Of a DNA stretch of 64,000 nucleotides, positions 29,235-39,453 are shown in pieces; the stretch's first letter is position 1; the number at the start of each line of letters is the position of its first letter. The stretch lies in NCBI RefSeq assembly GCF_000498395.2, contig NZ_CP010979.1:62001-126000 (forward strand). Reading direction: 5' to 3'. Origin of the DNA: Pseudomonas putida S13.1.2. Its GTDB lineage: Bacteria; Pseudomonadota; Gammaproteobacteria; Pseudomonadales; Pseudomonadaceae. Below the pieces are notes generated by a model. That model ran no database searches. It had not been told where the DNA came from and saw only the letters and a list, made by a program, of their open reading frames with translations. The position numbers were made by a program, and so were the translations under genes.

Positions 29235-29930
29235 ATGAATCGTCTGTTGTCCGTGTTCGCCCTGGGGGGGGCGGTGTTGCTGGCAGGTTGCGTCGGTCCG
29301 ACGCCCAAGCCCAACGACCCGTACTACGCGCCGGTACTGCCGCGCACCCCGTTGCCGGCAGCGGCCAACAACGGTTCCATCTACCAGGCCGGCTTCGAGC
29401 AGAACCTGTACAGCGACCGCAAGGCGTTCCGGGTGGGTGACATCATCACCATCACCCTTAACGAGAAAACCTCGGCCAGCAAGAACGCAGGTTCGCAGAT
29501 CCAGAAGAACAGCAAGGCCGACATCGGCCTGACCTCGCTGTTTGGCAGCACACCGAACACCAACAACCCGTTTGGCGGCGGTGACCTGTCGCTGGAGGCC
29601 GGCTACAACGGCGAGCGCGCCACCAAGGGCGACAGCAAGGCCACCCAGGGCAACACCCTGACCGGTTCGATTACCGTGACCGTGGCTGAGGTGCTGCCCA
29701 ACGGCATCATCGCCGTGCGCGGCGAGAAGTGGCTGACACTGAACACCGGCGAAGAGCTGGTGCGCATTGCCGGCATGATCCGCGCCGATGACATCGCCAC
29801 CGACAACACCGTGCCGTCCACCCGTGTGGCCGACGCGCGCATCACTTATTCCGGTACCGGCTCGTTCGCCGATGCCAGCCAGCCCGGATGGCTGGACCGC
29901 TTCTTCATCAGCCCGCTTTGGCCTTTCTGA
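29235..29930 (+). CDS. flgH: flagellar L-ring lipoprotein FlgH
   Basis: A 231-residue outer-membrane lipoprotein forming the L-ring. The lipobox LLAGC puts the acylated cysteine near residue 19. [21 protein letters not shown] and the C-terminal [24 protein letters not shown] are typical. It ends 6 bp before flgI. Confidence 0.97.
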   Translation: MNRLLSVFALGGAVLLAGCVGPTPKPNDPYYAPVLPRTPLPAAANNGSIYQAGFEQNLYSDRKAFRVGDIITITLNEKTSASKNAGSQIQKNSKADIGLTSLFGSTPNTNNPFGGGDLSLEAGYNGERATKGDSKATQGNTLTGSITVTVAEVLPNGIIAVRGEKWLTLNTGEELVRIAGMIRADDIATDNTVPSTRVADARITYSGTGSFADASQPGWLDRFFISPLWPF

Positions 29931-29936
29931 GTACGG

Positions 29937-31052
29937 ATGACCATGTTCAACGTGAGGCAGCTGATTGCCGCAACCCTGCTCCTGTCCTGTGCCTTCGGTG
30001 CGCAGGCAGAGCGCCTGAAGGACATCGCCAGCATTTCTGGCGTGCGTTCCAACCAGTTGATCGGTTACGGCCTGGTGGTGGGGCTGAACGGCACGGGTGA
30101 CCAGACCACCCAGACACCGTTTACCCTGCAAACCTTCAACAACATGCTGTCCCAGTTCGGCATCAAGGTGCCGGCTGGCTCCGGCAACGTGCAGCTGAAG
30201 AACGTCGCGGCGGTGTCGGTGCATGCCGACCTGCCGGCGTTCGCCAAGCCCGGCCAGGTGGTGGACATTACCGTGTCGTCGATCGGTAACTCCAAGAGCC
30301 TGCGTGGCGGCAGCCTGCTGATGACCCCGCTCAAGGGTATCGACGGCAACGTCTACGCCATCGCCCAGGGCAACCTGGTGGTGGGTGGCTTTGACGCCGA
30401 AGGCCGTGACGGCTCGAAGATTACCGTCAACGTTCCGTCGGCCGGCCGCATCCCGGGTGGTGCCAGTGTCGAGCGGGCCGTGCCGAGCGGCTTCAACCAG
30501 GGCAATACCTTGACCCTGAACCTCAACCGACCCGACTTCACCACCGCCAAGCGCATCGTCGACAAGGTCAACGACCTGCTCGGCCCAGGTGTGGCTCAGG
30601 CGGTGGACGGTGGTTCGGTGCGGGTCAGTGCGCCGATGGACCCCAGCCAGCGCGTGGATTACCTGTCGATCCTCGAAAACCTCGAAATCGACCCGGGCCA
30701 GGCGGTGGCCAAGGTCATCATCAACTCGCGCACCGGCACCATTGTCATCGGCCAGAACGTCAAGGTGTCGCCTGCGGCGGTGACCCACGGCAGCCTGACC
30801 GTGACCATTACCGAAGACCCGATCGTCAGCCAGCCGGGGGCCTTCTCCAATGGCCAGACGGCCGTGGTACCCCGCTCGCGGGTGAACGCCGAGCAGGAAG
30901 CCAAGCCGATGTTCAAGTTTGGCCCGGGCACCACGCTGGATGAGATCGTCCGTGCGGTGAACCAGGTGGGCGCAGCGCCCGGCGACCTGATGGCCATCCT
31001 CGAAGCCCTGAAACAGGCCGGCGCCTTGCAGGCCGACCTGATCGTGATCTGA
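29937..31052 (+). CDS. flgI: flagellar P-ring protein FlgI
   Basis: A 371-residue periplasmic protein assembled with FlgA help. A signal peptide ending CAFGAQA is followed by [32 protein letters not shown], the family signature. The ATG at 29937 is close to the flgH stop; an ATG at 29943 is an alternative start. Confidence 0.97.
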   Translation: MTMFNVRQLIAATLLLSCAFGAQAERLKDIASISGVRSNQLIGYGLVVGLNGTGDQTTQTPFTLQTFNNMLSQFGIKVPAGSGNVQLKNVAAVSVHADLPAFAKPGQVVDITVSSIGNSKSLRGGSLLMTPLKGIDGNVYAIAQGNLVVGGFDAEGRDGSKITVNVPSAGRIPGGASVERAVPSGFNQGNTLTLNLNRPDFTTAKRIVDKVNDLLGPGVAQAVDGGSVRVSAPMDPSQRVDYLSILENLEIDPGQAVAKVIINSRTGTIVIGQNVKVSPAAVTHGSLTVTITEDPIVSQPGAFSNGQTAVVPRSRVNAEQEAKPMFKFGPGTTLDEIVRAVNQVGAAPGDLMAILEALKQAGALQADLIVI

Positions 31053-31063
31053 GGACGGCGCCG

Positions 31064-32218
31064 ATGAATATCAAAAGCCAGGTCTCCGGCAGTGCCGACA
31101 GCGGCGCCTATACCGACCTCAACCGCCTGAGTGCCCTCAAGCACGGCGACCGCGACAGCGAAGCCAACGTGCGCAAGGTGGCCCAGGAGTTCGAGTCGCT
31201 GTTCATCAGCGAAATGCTCAAGGCCTCGCGCAAGGCCAGCGACGTGCTGGCCGATGACAACCCGATGAACACCGAAACGGTCAAGCAGTACCGCGACATG
31301 TACGACCAGCAGCTGGCCGTGAGCATGTCCCGCGAAGGTGGCGGTATCGGTCTGCAGGATGTGCTGGTGCGCCAGCTGACCAAGGGCCGCAGTGCGTCGA
31401 TCAACACCAGCCCGTTCCCGCGTGCCGACGGCAGTGGCCCGGCGCTGTGGGGCAACAAGGTGGCAGAGCCGGTGCATGCCACGGACTCTTCCACCACCCG
31501 CAACGACGTCGCCGCGCTCAACTCGCGGCGCCTGGCCTTGCCGAGCAAGCTGACCGACCGCCTGCTGGCTGGCATCGTGCCGGCCGCCGCCACTGCCAAT
31601 AGCGCCGCCGTGCCTGCCCGTGACGGCCAGCAAGTGGCCAAGGCCTTCGCTGTGCCGGACAACGGCCTGCGCATTGTCGGCCGCGCCGTGGCCCAGCCGC
31701 CGCTGGCGCCGAACAAGGCCTTTGCCGACAGTGACGAATTCGTCGCCACCATGCTGCCGATGGCCGAGCAAGCCGCCAAACGCATTGGTATCGACCCGCG
31801 CTACCTGGTGGCCCAGGCCGCACTGGAAACCGGCTGGGGCAAGTCGGTAATGCGCAATACCGATGGCAGCAGCAGCCACAATCTGTTTGGCATCAAAGCC
31901 AGCGGTAACTGGCAGGGTGAGCAGGCACGGGCGATCACCAGCGAGTTCCGCGATGGCCAGTTCGTCAAGGAAACCGCGGCGTTCCGCAGCTATGACTCGT
32001 ATCAGGACAGCTTCCACGACCTGGTAAACCTGCTGCAGGGCAATTCTCGCTATCAAGATGCGCTGGCCTCGGCCGATAACCCAGAGCAGTTTGCCAGAGA
32101 GCTGCAAAAGGCAGGTTATGCGACCGACCCAGGCTATGCGAAAAAGATCATCAGCATCGCCCAGCAAATGCAGACAACCCCGCAGTACGCCATGGCTGGC
32201 AGAACCACGAATCTATAA
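31064..32218 (+). CDS. flgJ: FlgJ, rod-capping protein with peptidoglycan hydrolase domain
   Basis: A 384-residue two-domain protein. The N-terminal rod-capping part (about 25-105) has KVAQEFESLFISEMLKASRKASD; a variable linker leads to a glucosaminidase domain (about 225-375) with the catalytic Glu in AQAALETGWGKS and HNLFGIKASGNW. It makes the gap in peptidoglycan for the rod. The linker is longer than in enteric FlgJ, as usual in Pseudomonas. Confidence 0.96.
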   Translation: MNIKSQVSGSADSGAYTDLNRLSALKHGDRDSEANVRKVAQEFESLFISEMLKASRKASDVLADDNPMNTETVKQYRDMYDQQLAVSMSREGGGIGLQDVLVRQLTKGRSASINTSPFPRADGSGPALWGNKVAEPVHATDSSTTRNDVAALNSRRLALPSKLTDRLLAGIVPAAATANSAAVPARDGQQVAKAFAVPDNGLRIVGRAVAQPPLAPNKAFADSDEFVATMLPMAEQAAKRIGIDPRYLVAQAALETGWGKSVMRNTDGSSSHNLFGIKASGNWQGEQARAITSEFRDGQFVKETAAFRSYDSYQDSFHDLVNLLQGNSRYQDALASADNPEQFARELQKAGYATDPGYAKKIISIAQQMQTTPQYAMAGRTTNL

Positions 32219-32230
32219 AAGGACTAAATC

Positions 32231-34273
32231 ATGTCGAGCCTGATTTCGATCGGCCTGAGTGGCCTGAATGCCAGCCAGGCGGCATTGTCGGTAACCAGTA
32301 ACAACATCGCCAATGCCGCGACCAGTGGCTATTCGCGCCAGCAGACGCAGCAGGTAGCAGGCCCTTCGCATAACATCGGTGCTGGCTTCCTGGGCACCGG
32401 GACCACGCTGGCGGATGTGCGCCGCATCTACAGCTCCTACCTGGACAACCAGCTGCAGACCGCCACGTCGCTGCAGGCCGATTCGGTCACCTTCCAGGAC
32501 CAGATCACCAGCGTCGACAAACTGCTGGCCGACCGCGACACCGGCATCAGCTCGGTGCTTACCGCGTTCTTCTCGGCCCTGCAGACCGCAGCGGCCAAGC
32601 CCGGCGACGTCGCCTCGCGGCAACTGCTGCTGACGCAGGCGCAAACCTTAAGCAACCGTTTCAATGCGGTGAGCACCCAGCTGACCCAGCAGAACGCCAC
32701 GATCAACTCCCAGCTCGATACCATGGCAGGGCAGGTGAACAAGCTCACCGCCAACATTGCCGAGTACAACAAGCAGATCACGGCGGCCAGCGCCTCCGGC
32801 AATACCCCCAACAGCCTGCTGGATGCGCGCAGCGAAGCCGTGCGCCAGCTCAATGAGCTGGTCGGGGTGACGGTGCAGGAGCGTGACGGCAACTACGATG
32901 TGTACCTGGGCAGCGGCCAGTCGCTGGTCACCGGTACCAAGGCCAACACCCTGTCGGTGGAGCCAGGTGTGGCCGACAAGAGCCAGGTCAGCCTGCGCAT
33001 CAACTATGACTCGTTCAGCTCGGACGTGACCTCGGTGGTTTCCGGTGGCGCGATTGGCGGCCTGCTGCGTTATCGCCAGGACGTGCTGACGCCGTCGATG
33101 AACGAACTCGGTCGTGTGGCCCTGGTGGTCGCCGACAGCATCAACAGTCAGCTGGGGCAGGGCCTGGATGCCAATGGCCAGTTCGGCAGCTCGCTGTTCT
33201 CCAGCATCAACAGCGCCACCGCCATTGCCCAGCGCAGCCTGGCCTCGTCGAACAACAGTGCCGGCTCCGGCAACCTGGATGTGACGATTGCCAACAGCGG
33301 TGCGCTGACCACCTACGACTACGAGGTGAAGTTCACCAGCGCCAACCAGTACAGCGTGCGCCGTTCCGACGGCACCGACATGGGCAGCTTCGACCTGAAT
33401 GCCGACCCGGCCCCCGTGATCGATGGTTTCAGCCTGGCGTTGAAAGGCGGTGGCCTGGCAGCCGGCGACAGCTTCAAGGTCATCCCCACCCGCGCCGCCG
33501 CCGGTAGCATTGCCACCACCCTCACCGATGCCAACAAGCTGGCCTTTGCCGGGCCGGTCAGTGCGACTGCGGGGAGTGGCAACAGCGGGACTGGCACTAT
33601 CACCCAGCCTACGCTGGGCGAATCGCTGGATATCTATGGCGGTGCAGACACCGCATTGATCCAGCAGTCGATTCGCGACTCGATGCCGGTGCGCGTTGTG
33701 TTCGACGCCGCCAGTGGCGGTGCCCAAGGCTACAAGCTGTTCGATGCCAAGGGCACCCAGATCGGCACCGGCAGCGTGGTGCCGGGTGCCGACAACAAGC
33801 TGACAGTGACCGTGCCGATGCTCGATGCGGCCGGCGACCCGATTCTCGATGGCAGCGGCAACCCGCGCACCTTCAGTGTCGAAACCACCATCGGCGGCAG
33901 CCCGGCAGCCAATGACAGCTTCACCCTGGCGTTCAACGCCGATGGCAAGGCCGACAACCGCAACGCCACGGCACTGCTCGATCTGCAGACCAAGTCGACG
34001 GTGAACACCGGGTCCGGCGGCGGTACCAGCTTCACTTCGGCCTACGCCTCACTGGTCGAGCGCGTAGGTGCCAAGGCCAACCAGGCGTCCATCGACAGTA
34101 CCGCGACCGAGGCGGTGCTCAAGTCCGCCAGCGAAAGCCGCAGCGCGGTGTCCGGGGTCAACCTGGATGACGAAGCGGCCAGCCTGGTCAAGTTCCAGCA
34201 CTACTACACGGCGTCGTCGCAGATCATCAAGGCGGCGCAAGAAACCTTCAGCACCCTGATCAATGCCTTGTAA
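32231..34273 (+). CDS. flgK: flagellar hook-associated protein 1 FlgK
   Basis: A 680-residue hook-filament junction protein. The N-terminal SNNIANAATSGYSRQ and C-terminal SGVNLDDEAASLVKFQHYYTASSQIIKAAQETFSTL are diagnostic. The middle part is longer than in enterics and repetitive in style. It lies 12 bp behind flgJ and 13 bp before flgL. Confidence 0.96.
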   Translation: MSSLISIGLSGLNASQAALSVTSNNIANAATSGYSRQQTQQVAGPSHNIGAGFLGTGTTLADVRRIYSSYLDNQLQTATSLQADSVTFQDQITSVDKLLADRDTGISSVLTAFFSALQTAAAKPGDVASRQLLLTQAQTLSNRFNAVSTQLTQQNATINSQLDTMAGQVNKLTANIAEYNKQITAASASGNTPNSLLDARSEAVRQLNELVGVTVQERDGNYDVYLGSGQSLVTGTKANTLSVEPGVADKSQVSLRINYDSFSSDVTSVVSGGAIGGLLRYRQDVLTPSMNELGRVALVVADSINSQLGQGLDANGQFGSSLFSSINSATAIAQRSLASSNNSAGSGNLDVTIANSGALTTYDYEVKFTSANQYSVRRSDGTDMGSFDLNADPAPVIDGFSLALKGGGLAAGDSFKVIPTRAAAGSIATTLTDANKLAFAGPVSATAGSGNSGTGTITQPTLGESLDIYGGADTALIQQSIRDSMPVRVVFDAASGGAQGYKLFDAKGTQIGTGSVVPGADNKLTVTVPMLDAAGDPILDGSGNPRTFSVETTIGGSPAANDSFTLAFNADGKADNRNATALLDLQTKSTVNTGSGGGTSFTSAYASLVERVGAKANQASIDSTATEAVLKSASESRSAVSGVNLDDEAASLVKFQHYYTASSQIIKAAQETFSTLINAL

Positions 34274-34286
34274 GGAGTAGACTCTC

Positions 34287-35849
34287 GTGCGTATTTCCAC
34301 TGCTCAGTTCTATGAGGCCAGCGCCAGTAGCTACTCCAAGAACTTCTCCAGCATGAACAAGACCAACGATCAGGTCACGTCGGGTATCCGTATCCAGACC
34401 GCCGCCGATGACCCGGTCGGTGCTGCGCGCCTGCTTTTGTTGCAGCAGCAGCAGTCGCTGCTGGACCAGTACAGCGGCAACATCAACACCGTGAGCAATG
34501 CGCTGTTGCAGGAGGAGAGCGTGCTCTCCACCATCAACGACGCCATGCAGCGCGCCAGCGAGCTGGCGATCCGTGCCGGTGGCGCCGGGGTCACCGACTC
34601 TGACCGCGTGGCCATCAGCACCGAGCTGAAAGAGATCGAGGCCAACATCTTCGGTTTGCTCAACTCGCGCGATGCCAACGGCGACTACATGTTCGGCGGC
34701 TCCAAGAGCACCACGCCACCCTATGTGCGCAATTCCGATGGCACCTACAGCTACCACGGTGACCAGACCCAGCTGAGCCTGCAGGTGTCTGACACCCTGA
34801 ACCTGGCCACCAACGACACTGGCTTCAGCATCTTCGATTCGGCCAGCAACAAGAGCCGCACGCAGTCGACCCTGCTGGTGCCGGCGACGGACGATAGCGT
34901 GGTCGGGGTGTCGTCAGGCCTGCTGACCTCGAGCACCACCTACAACAACAGCTTCACAGCAGGCCAGCCCTACAAGCTGACCTTCACCAGCGCGACTCAG
35001 TACACCATCACTGACGCCAGCGGCAAGGACATCACCTCGGAAACTGCCACCAACGGTACCTTCGACAGCAAGACCGAAGGCGCCAACCGCATTGCCCTGC
35101 GTGGTGTGGAGTTCGAGATCACCGTTACCCTGGAGGAGGGCGCCGATGCCGACGCAGCCGTGGGCGGTCGCGAGTTTTCCCTGGGGGCACGCCCTGACTC
35201 GTTCAATGCCACCCGTAACGGCAGCAACACCTCCAGCGCACAGGTCACCAGCAGCAACGTGACCGACGAAGCGGCCTATCGCAGCACCTTCCCAAGCAAT
35301 GGTGCGGTGATCAAGTTCACCGGCCCAGGCTCTTACGAGTTCTACGCCCAGCCGCTGACGGCCGACAGCAAGCCGGTCGCCAAGGGTGCCTTTACGGCGC
35401 CTTCGTTGACAGTGGCCGGGGTGACCTACCAGGTGTCCGGGTCGCCGGAGGCGGGTGACCAGTTTGCGGTCACGGCCAATACCCACCAGAACCAGAACGT
35501 GCTGGAAACCCTGAGCCAGCTGCGTGCGGCCCTGGACACGCCGGTGACCGGTGCCGGGGCGGCCAACGCGCTGAAGGACGCGGCGGCCTCGGCAATTGCC
35601 AACCTGGCCAGTGCCCGTGAGCAGGTCGATATCACCCGGGGTTCGATCGGTGCCCGTGGCAACTCGCTGGAGATCCAGCGCCAGGAGAACACCAGCCTGG
35701 GCCTGGCCAACAAGACTACCCAGAACGCCATCGGCAACACCGACATGTCGCAGGCGGCCATTACCCTGACCTTGCAGCAGGCCATGCTGGAGGCGTCGCA
35801 ACTGGCCTTCTCGCGCATTTCGCAGCTGAGCCTGTTCAACAAACTCTGA
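34287..35849 (+). CDS. flgL: flagellar hook-associated protein 3 FlgL
   Basis: A 520-residue junction protein with flagellin-like ends: MRISTAQFYEASASSYSKN with TSGIRIQTAADDPVGAARLL at the N-terminus, and AAITLTLQQAMLEASQLAFSRISQLSLFNKL at the C-terminus. GTG start at 34287 behind taaggag. It ends the flgF-L operon and is followed by a very strong hairpin terminator. Confidence 0.95.
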   Translation: MRISTAQFYEASASSYSKNFSSMNKTNDQVTSGIRIQTAADDPVGAARLLLLQQQQSLLDQYSGNINTVSNALLQEESVLSTINDAMQRASELAIRAGGAGVTDSDRVAISTELKEIEANIFGLLNSRDANGDYMFGGSKSTTPPYVRNSDGTYSYHGDQTQLSLQVSDTLNLATNDTGFSIFDSASNKSRTQSTLLVPATDDSVVGVSSGLLTSSTTYNNSFTAGQPYKLTFTSATQYTITDASGKDITSETATNGTFDSKTEGANRIALRGVEFEITVTLEEGADADAAVGGREFSLGARPDSFNATRNGSNTSSAQVTSSNVTDEAAYRSTFPSNGAVIKFTGPGSYEFYAQPLTADSKPVAKGAFTAPSLTVAGVTYQVSGSPEAGDQFAVTANTHQNQNVLETLSQLRAALDTPVTGAGAANALKDAAASAIANLASAREQVDITRGSIGARGNSLEIQRQENTSLGLANKTTQNAIGNTDMSQAAITLTLQQAMLEASQLAFSRISQLSLFNKL

Positions 35850-35865
35850 TCTGCCTTGCTGAGCA

Positions 35866-35931
35866 CCGGGGCCGCTGTGCGCCCCTTCGCGGGCTTGCCC
35901 GCGAAGGGGCGCAGAGCGGCCCCGGCTTTTT
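35866..35931 (+). terminator. long double-stem terminator behind flgL
   Basis: CCGGGGCCGCT ... AGCGGCCCCGG encloses a second stem GCCCCTTCGCGGGC / GCCCGCGAAGGGGC, followed by CTTTTT. The inner stem is REP-derived, so a repeat seems to have been adopted as terminator. Confidence 0.88.
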
Positions 35932-36166
35932 CATGCCTGTGAAAATTCTGGTTTCCACACCCTCGCCACGGCTTTCGTAGCATTTCAATGTGACCAATGA
36001 GTCAAAACGATCATCTTCCCTGTATTCTATGCAGCAGCTGTTGCAGCATTTTGTTACCGGTGCGCAAGGTGAGCTCTGCCTTCAACCCCTGGCGGTGACG
36101 CCCCGGTATTTGGCGCCCTCAATTCATCGAGTGGTGGTCTTTGGCTGTTTTCATTGGGAAGCCAGA

Positions 36167-37096
36167 ATGATTGGCATCAAAAGCATCGCGAGTTACGTGC
36201 CTACCGCTGGCCTGGACAACTACGTCCAGGGTGCGAAGTTTGGCAAGGACGAAGAGTTCATGTTCGGCAAGATCGGCGCGTCGTTCCTGCCGCGCAAGGC
36301 CGAAGAGCAAGAAACCTCCGACCTGTGCGTAGAAGCCGCCCAGGCCCTGTTCGCCAGCAACCCTGACCTGGATCCGCAGTCGATCGATGCGCTGATCGTG
36401 GTCACCCAAAACGGTGATGAAGAAGGCCTGCCGCACACCGCCGCCATCGTCCAGAGCAAGCTCGGCCTGTCCACCCGCGTGGCGGCGTTCGACGTGTCGC
36501 TGGGCTGCTCCGGTTACGTGTATGGCCTGTATGCGATCAAAGGTTTCATGGAAGCGGCAGGGCTGAAGAACGGCCTGCTGATCACTGCCGACCCGTATTC
36601 GAAGATCGTCGACCCGGAAGACCGCAACACCACCATGCTGTTCGGCGATGCCGCCACGGCTACCTGGATGGGAGAGGATGCGGTATGGAACCTGGGCCAG
36701 GCGCGTTTCGGCACTGATGGCTCCGGTGCCGAACACTTGAAAGTGACCGACGGCAAGTTCTTCATGAACGGCCGCCAGGTGTTCAACTTCGCCCTGGTGA
36801 AGGTGCCGGCGCACCTGCACGAGCTGCTGGATGCCAGCGGCCTGAAATCTTCCGATATCGATGCCTTCTGCATCCACCAGGGCAGTGCGGCGATTGTCGA
36901 CGCCGTGGCGCGGCGCTTCGAAGAGCAACACCCGGAGAAGTTCGTCAAGGACATGCTGGAAACCGGCAATACCGTGTCCTCCAGCGTGCCGCTGCTGCTG
37001 CAGAAGCACATGCTCGACGGCAGTTGGAAGCGTGTGGCGATCAGCGGCTTTGGCGTGGGCCTGTCGTGGGGCTCGGCCATTCTGTACCGCGACTGA
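36167..37096 (+). CDS. ketoacyl-ACP synthase III (FabH-like) next to fliC
   Basis: A 309-residue thiolase-fold KAS III-like enzyme. The catalytic triad is present: Cys in FDVSLGCSGYVYGL, His in DAFCIHQGSA and Asn in MLETGNTVSSS. It is separated from the fatty-acid operons and sits between flgL and fliC. In P. syringae a KAS III-type gene (orf3) lies in the flagellin glycosylation island beside fliC, suggesting a role in making an acyl group for the glycan. That role here is inference. The ATG at 36167 gives the usual MIGIKSIASYVP start; longer upstream frames are not conserved. Confidence 0.88.
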   Translation: MIGIKSIASYVPTAGLDNYVQGAKFGKDEEFMFGKIGASFLPRKAEEQETSDLCVEAAQALFASNPDLDPQSIDALIVVTQNGDEEGLPHTAAIVQSKLGLSTRVAAFDVSLGCSGYVYGLYAIKGFMEAAGLKNGLLITADPYSKIVDPEDRNTTMLFGDAATATWMGEDAVWNLGQARFGTDGSGAEHLKVTDGKFFMNGRQVFNFALVKVPAHLHELLDASGLKSSDIDAFCIHQGSAAIVDAVARRFEEQHPEKFVKDMLETGNTVSSSVPLLLQKHMLDGSWKRVAISGFGVGLSWGSAILYRD

Positions 37097-37111
37097 TCCC
37101 CAGCAGTCCCT

Positions 37112-37148
37112 AAAAGCGCCCGGCGGCCACCGCCCGGCGCTTTTTTTT
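37112..37148 (+). terminator. terminator behind the KAS III-like gene
   Basis: GCGCC-C-GGCGG cca CCGCC-C-GGCGC, a stem with one C.C mismatch, followed by eight T. Confidence 0.88.
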
Positions 37149-37179
37149 GCCTGCAAGATTCTGTGGCCTGGCGCAGCTT

Positions 37180-37266
37180 CTGTGGGAGCGGGCATGCCCG
37201 CGAATAAGGCGACTCGGTGTATGGCACCGGCTTTGCCGGTGTTCGCGGGCGCGCCCGCTCCCACAG
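37180..37266. repeat. REP/BIME element 5
   Basis: CTGTGGGAGCGGGCATGCCCGCGAATAAGG ... GTTCGCGGGCGCGCCCGCTCCCACAG with an internal caccggctttgccggtg hairpin; the same architecture as element 1 at 2736. Confidence 0.9.
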
Positions 37267-37388
37267 GTGGAGGCTGGCAGGTGATGCTTGGTGTGCTTGA
37301 GAGCGGTTTTTGACGTCAATAAACTGCCCTTAACCCCTTGATTTCTCAGGGCTGGCCCCATGCCAGCATTTTTTTTTCGAAAAACCCC

Positions 37389-37415
37389 TCAAGCATCCCG
37401 CGCACCCGACGATAA
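37389..37415 (+). promoter_or_regulatory. sigma-28 (FliA) promoter of fliC
   Basis: TCAAGCAT, 11 nt, GACGATAA: the spacing is that of FliA promoters and the -10 differs from GCCGATAA by one base. It lies about 80 bp before the fliC ATG. Confidence 0.85.
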
Positions 37416-37494
37416 CTATTACGAAGGTTCTCTAGGCCAGTCCGGCGGTTGCCAAGGCCGGAAGCCGCAGTACCCATCCAACGAGGATTTCGTC

Positions 37495-38937
37495 ATGGCT
37501 TTAACTGTAAACACCAACATTGCGTCGATCACTACTCAGGGCAACCTGACCAAGGCTAGCAACGCTCAGACCACTTCGATGCAGCGTCTGTCCTCGGGTC
37601 TGCGTATCAACAGCGCTAAAGACGACGCTGCCGGCCTGCAGATCGCCAACCGTCTGACCAGCCAGATCAACGGCCTGGGCCAGGCTGTGAAGAACGCCAA
37701 CGACGGTATCTCGATCGCCCAGACCGCTGAAGGTGCAATGCAGGCTTCGACCGACATCCTGCAAAAAATGCGTACCCTGGCCCTGTCCTCGGCTACTGGC
37801 TCCCTGAGCGCCGACGACCGTAAGTCGAACAACGACGAATACCAGGCTCTGACCGCTGAGCTGAACCGTATCTCGGAAACCACCACCTTCGGTGGCCAGA
37901 AGCTGCTGGACGGTTCGTACGGCACCAAGGCCATCCAGGTCGGCGCCAACGCCAACGAAACCATCAACCTGGCGCTGGACAACGTTTCGGCTAAGAGCAT
38001 CGGCTCGCAGCAGATCAAGTCGGGCACTATCGCGCCTAGCGCCAGCGGTGTGGCCGCAGCTGATCTGGTTGTAACCGGCAACGGTCAGAGCAAAACCGTA
38101 AGCTACGGTGCAGGTGCTTCGGCTAAAGACATCGCAGCCCAGCTCAATGGCTCGATCGGCGGTCTGACTGCAGCTGCCAGCACTGAAGTCAAACTGGCTG
38201 TTGCCAGCGGCGCAGCTGCCACCCCAGCCAACTTCGACCTGACTGTAGGCGGTAGCACTGTCAGCTTCATCGGTGTTAAAGACACTGCAAGCCTGGCTGA
38301 TCAGCTGAAGTCCAACGCCGCCAAGCTGGGTATCAGCGTCAACTATGACGAATCGACCAAGAGCCTGTCGGTGAAGTCGGACACTGGCGAGAACCTGAAA
38401 TTCACCTCCAAAGCAGGCGCTGCCGCCATCTCTGTCGGTGCTAAGGATGGCAATGGTGCTTTCCCTGGCTCGCTGACCACGCTGTCCGCTACTGCTAACG
38501 CCACATCGGTTGTCACTGGCCAGGTTTCCCTGGACTCCGCCAAAGGTTACTCGGTAGCCAACGGTGCCACCGGTACTGGTGCTACCGCCCTGTTCGGCGG
38601 TGCTTCGGTTTCTTCGACCAAGACAACCATCGCCGATACCGATGTTACTGATGCCGTCAACGCCCAGAACGCCCTGGCCGTTATCGACAAGGCCATCGGT
38701 TCGATCGACAGCGTCCGTTCGGGCCTGGGTGCTACCCAGAACCGTCTGCAAACCACCGTCGACAACCTGCAGAACATCCAGAAGAACTCCACCGCTGCCC
38801 GCTCCACCGTGCAGGACGTGGACTTCGCTTCGGAAACTGCCGAGCTGACCAAGCAGCAGACGCTGCAGCAGGCTTCGACTGCGATCCTGTCGCAGGCTAA
38901 CCAGCTGCCATCTTCGGTCCTGAAACTGCTCCAGTAA
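37495..38937 (+). CDS. fliC: flagellin FliC
   Basis: A 480-residue filament subunit. The conserved ends are [18 protein letters not shown] / [24 protein letters not shown] and the C-terminal [41 protein letters not shown]. The central region (about 180-390) is variable, rich in Ser, Thr, Ala and Gly, giving many possible O-glycosylation sites, and contains flagellin-IN-type [26 protein letters not shown]. The ATG at 37495 follows acgagga. Expressed from the sigma-28 promoter and ended by a strong terminator. Confidence 0.97.
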   Translation: MALTVNTNIASITTQGNLTKASNAQTTSMQRLSSGLRINSAKDDAAGLQIANRLTSQINGLGQAVKNANDGISIAQTAEGAMQASTDILQKMRTLALSSATGSLSADDRKSNNDEYQALTAELNRISETTTFGGQKLLDGSYGTKAIQVGANANETINLALDNVSAKSIGSQQIKSGTIAPSASGVAAADLVVTGNGQSKTVSYGAGASAKDIAAQLNGSIGGLTAAASTEVKLAVASGAAATPANFDLTVGGSTVSFIGVKDTASLADQLKSNAAKLGISVNYDESTKSLSVKSDTGENLKFTSKAGAAAISVGAKDGNGAFPGSLTTLSATANATSVVTGQVSLDSAKGYSVANGATGTGATALFGGASVSSTKTTIADTDVTDAVNAQNALAVIDKAIGSIDSVRSGLGATQNRLQTTVDNLQNIQKNSTAARSTVQDVDFASETAELTKQQTLQQASTAILSQANQLPSSVLKLLQ

Positions 38938-38952
38938 TTCAGGCGCCTGAGT

Positions 38953-38995
38953 AAAGGGTGAAAGGGCGCGTTTACGTGCCCTTTCACCCTTTTTG
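38953..38995 (+). terminator. terminator behind fliC
   Basis: AAAGGGTGAAAGGGC gcgtttacgt GCCCTTTCACCCTTTTT: a 15-bp stem plus T run. It ends only about 20 bp before flaG, so flaG would depend on read-through or its own promoter. Confidence 0.92.
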
Positions 38996-39013
38996 ACATG
39001 AGGAGTTCGAAAC

Positions 39014-39370
39014 ATGGACATGAGTGTCAAGCTGAGCCAGGTGTATCCGTCTGTGTTACCCCAGGCGCCAGTTGTTGATCGGGATCGGGACCCGGCCGTG
39101 CCTGCCAAGGTGCAGGACGCTGCGGCCCCCGATAACAAGCCGCACTCGCGCGAAGACCTGGAAAAAGCGGTTGGCGAGATCCGTGATTTCGTCCAGTCGA
39201 GCCAGCGTCAGCTGGATTTTTCCATTGATGATTCCACTGGTCGGGTTGTGGTCAAGGTAATTGCCACCCAGTCCGGTGAGGTGATCCGGCAGCTTCCGTC
39301 GGAACTTGCGCTCAAACTCGCGCAAAGCCTCAGTGAGGCCAGCAGCCTGCTGTTCGATGATCAGGCATAG
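39014..39370 (+). CDS. flaG: FlaG family protein
   Basis: A 118-residue small protein found behind flagellin in polar flagellates and linked to filament length. The C-terminal domain FSIDDSTGRVVVKVIATQSGEVIRQLPSE is the FlaG core. The ATG at 39014 follows aggag. It sits between fliC and fliD as in most Pseudomonas. Confidence 0.94.
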   Translation: MDMSVKLSQVYPSVLPQAPVVDRDRDPAVPAKVQDAAAPDNKPHSREDLEKAVGEIRDFVQSSQRQLDFSIDDSTGRVVVKVIATQSGEVIRQLPSELALKLAQSLSEASSLLFDDQA

Positions 39371-39453
39371 GCTGGCATGATTTTTGTTGCTGTCGGCCCC
39401 TTGATGGATTTATCCGCCAAGGATCCGGCGGCTACTGAACAAGGAGAGCAATG

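Noticed and set aside
28362..30788. Long open frame on the minus strand (about 800 codons) across flgG-flgI
   Set aside because: It is antisense to clearly conserved flagellar genes; the His/Arg/Val-rich composition is typical of shadow frames in high-GC DNA.
36130..36160. Sigma-54 promoter before the KAS III-like gene (GGTGGTCTTTGGC)
   Set aside because: The GG-GC spacing is 9 nt, not 10, and there is no TTGC element.
37501..39138. 545-codon minus-strand frame over fliC
   Set aside because: It is antisense to flagellin, repetitive only because the flagellin codons are, and has no ribosome site or motif.
39371..39450. Sigma-54 promoter before fliD (TGGCATGATTTTTGTTGCT)
   Set aside because: GG and GC are 13 nt apart instead of 10, so it does not fit an RpoN site.
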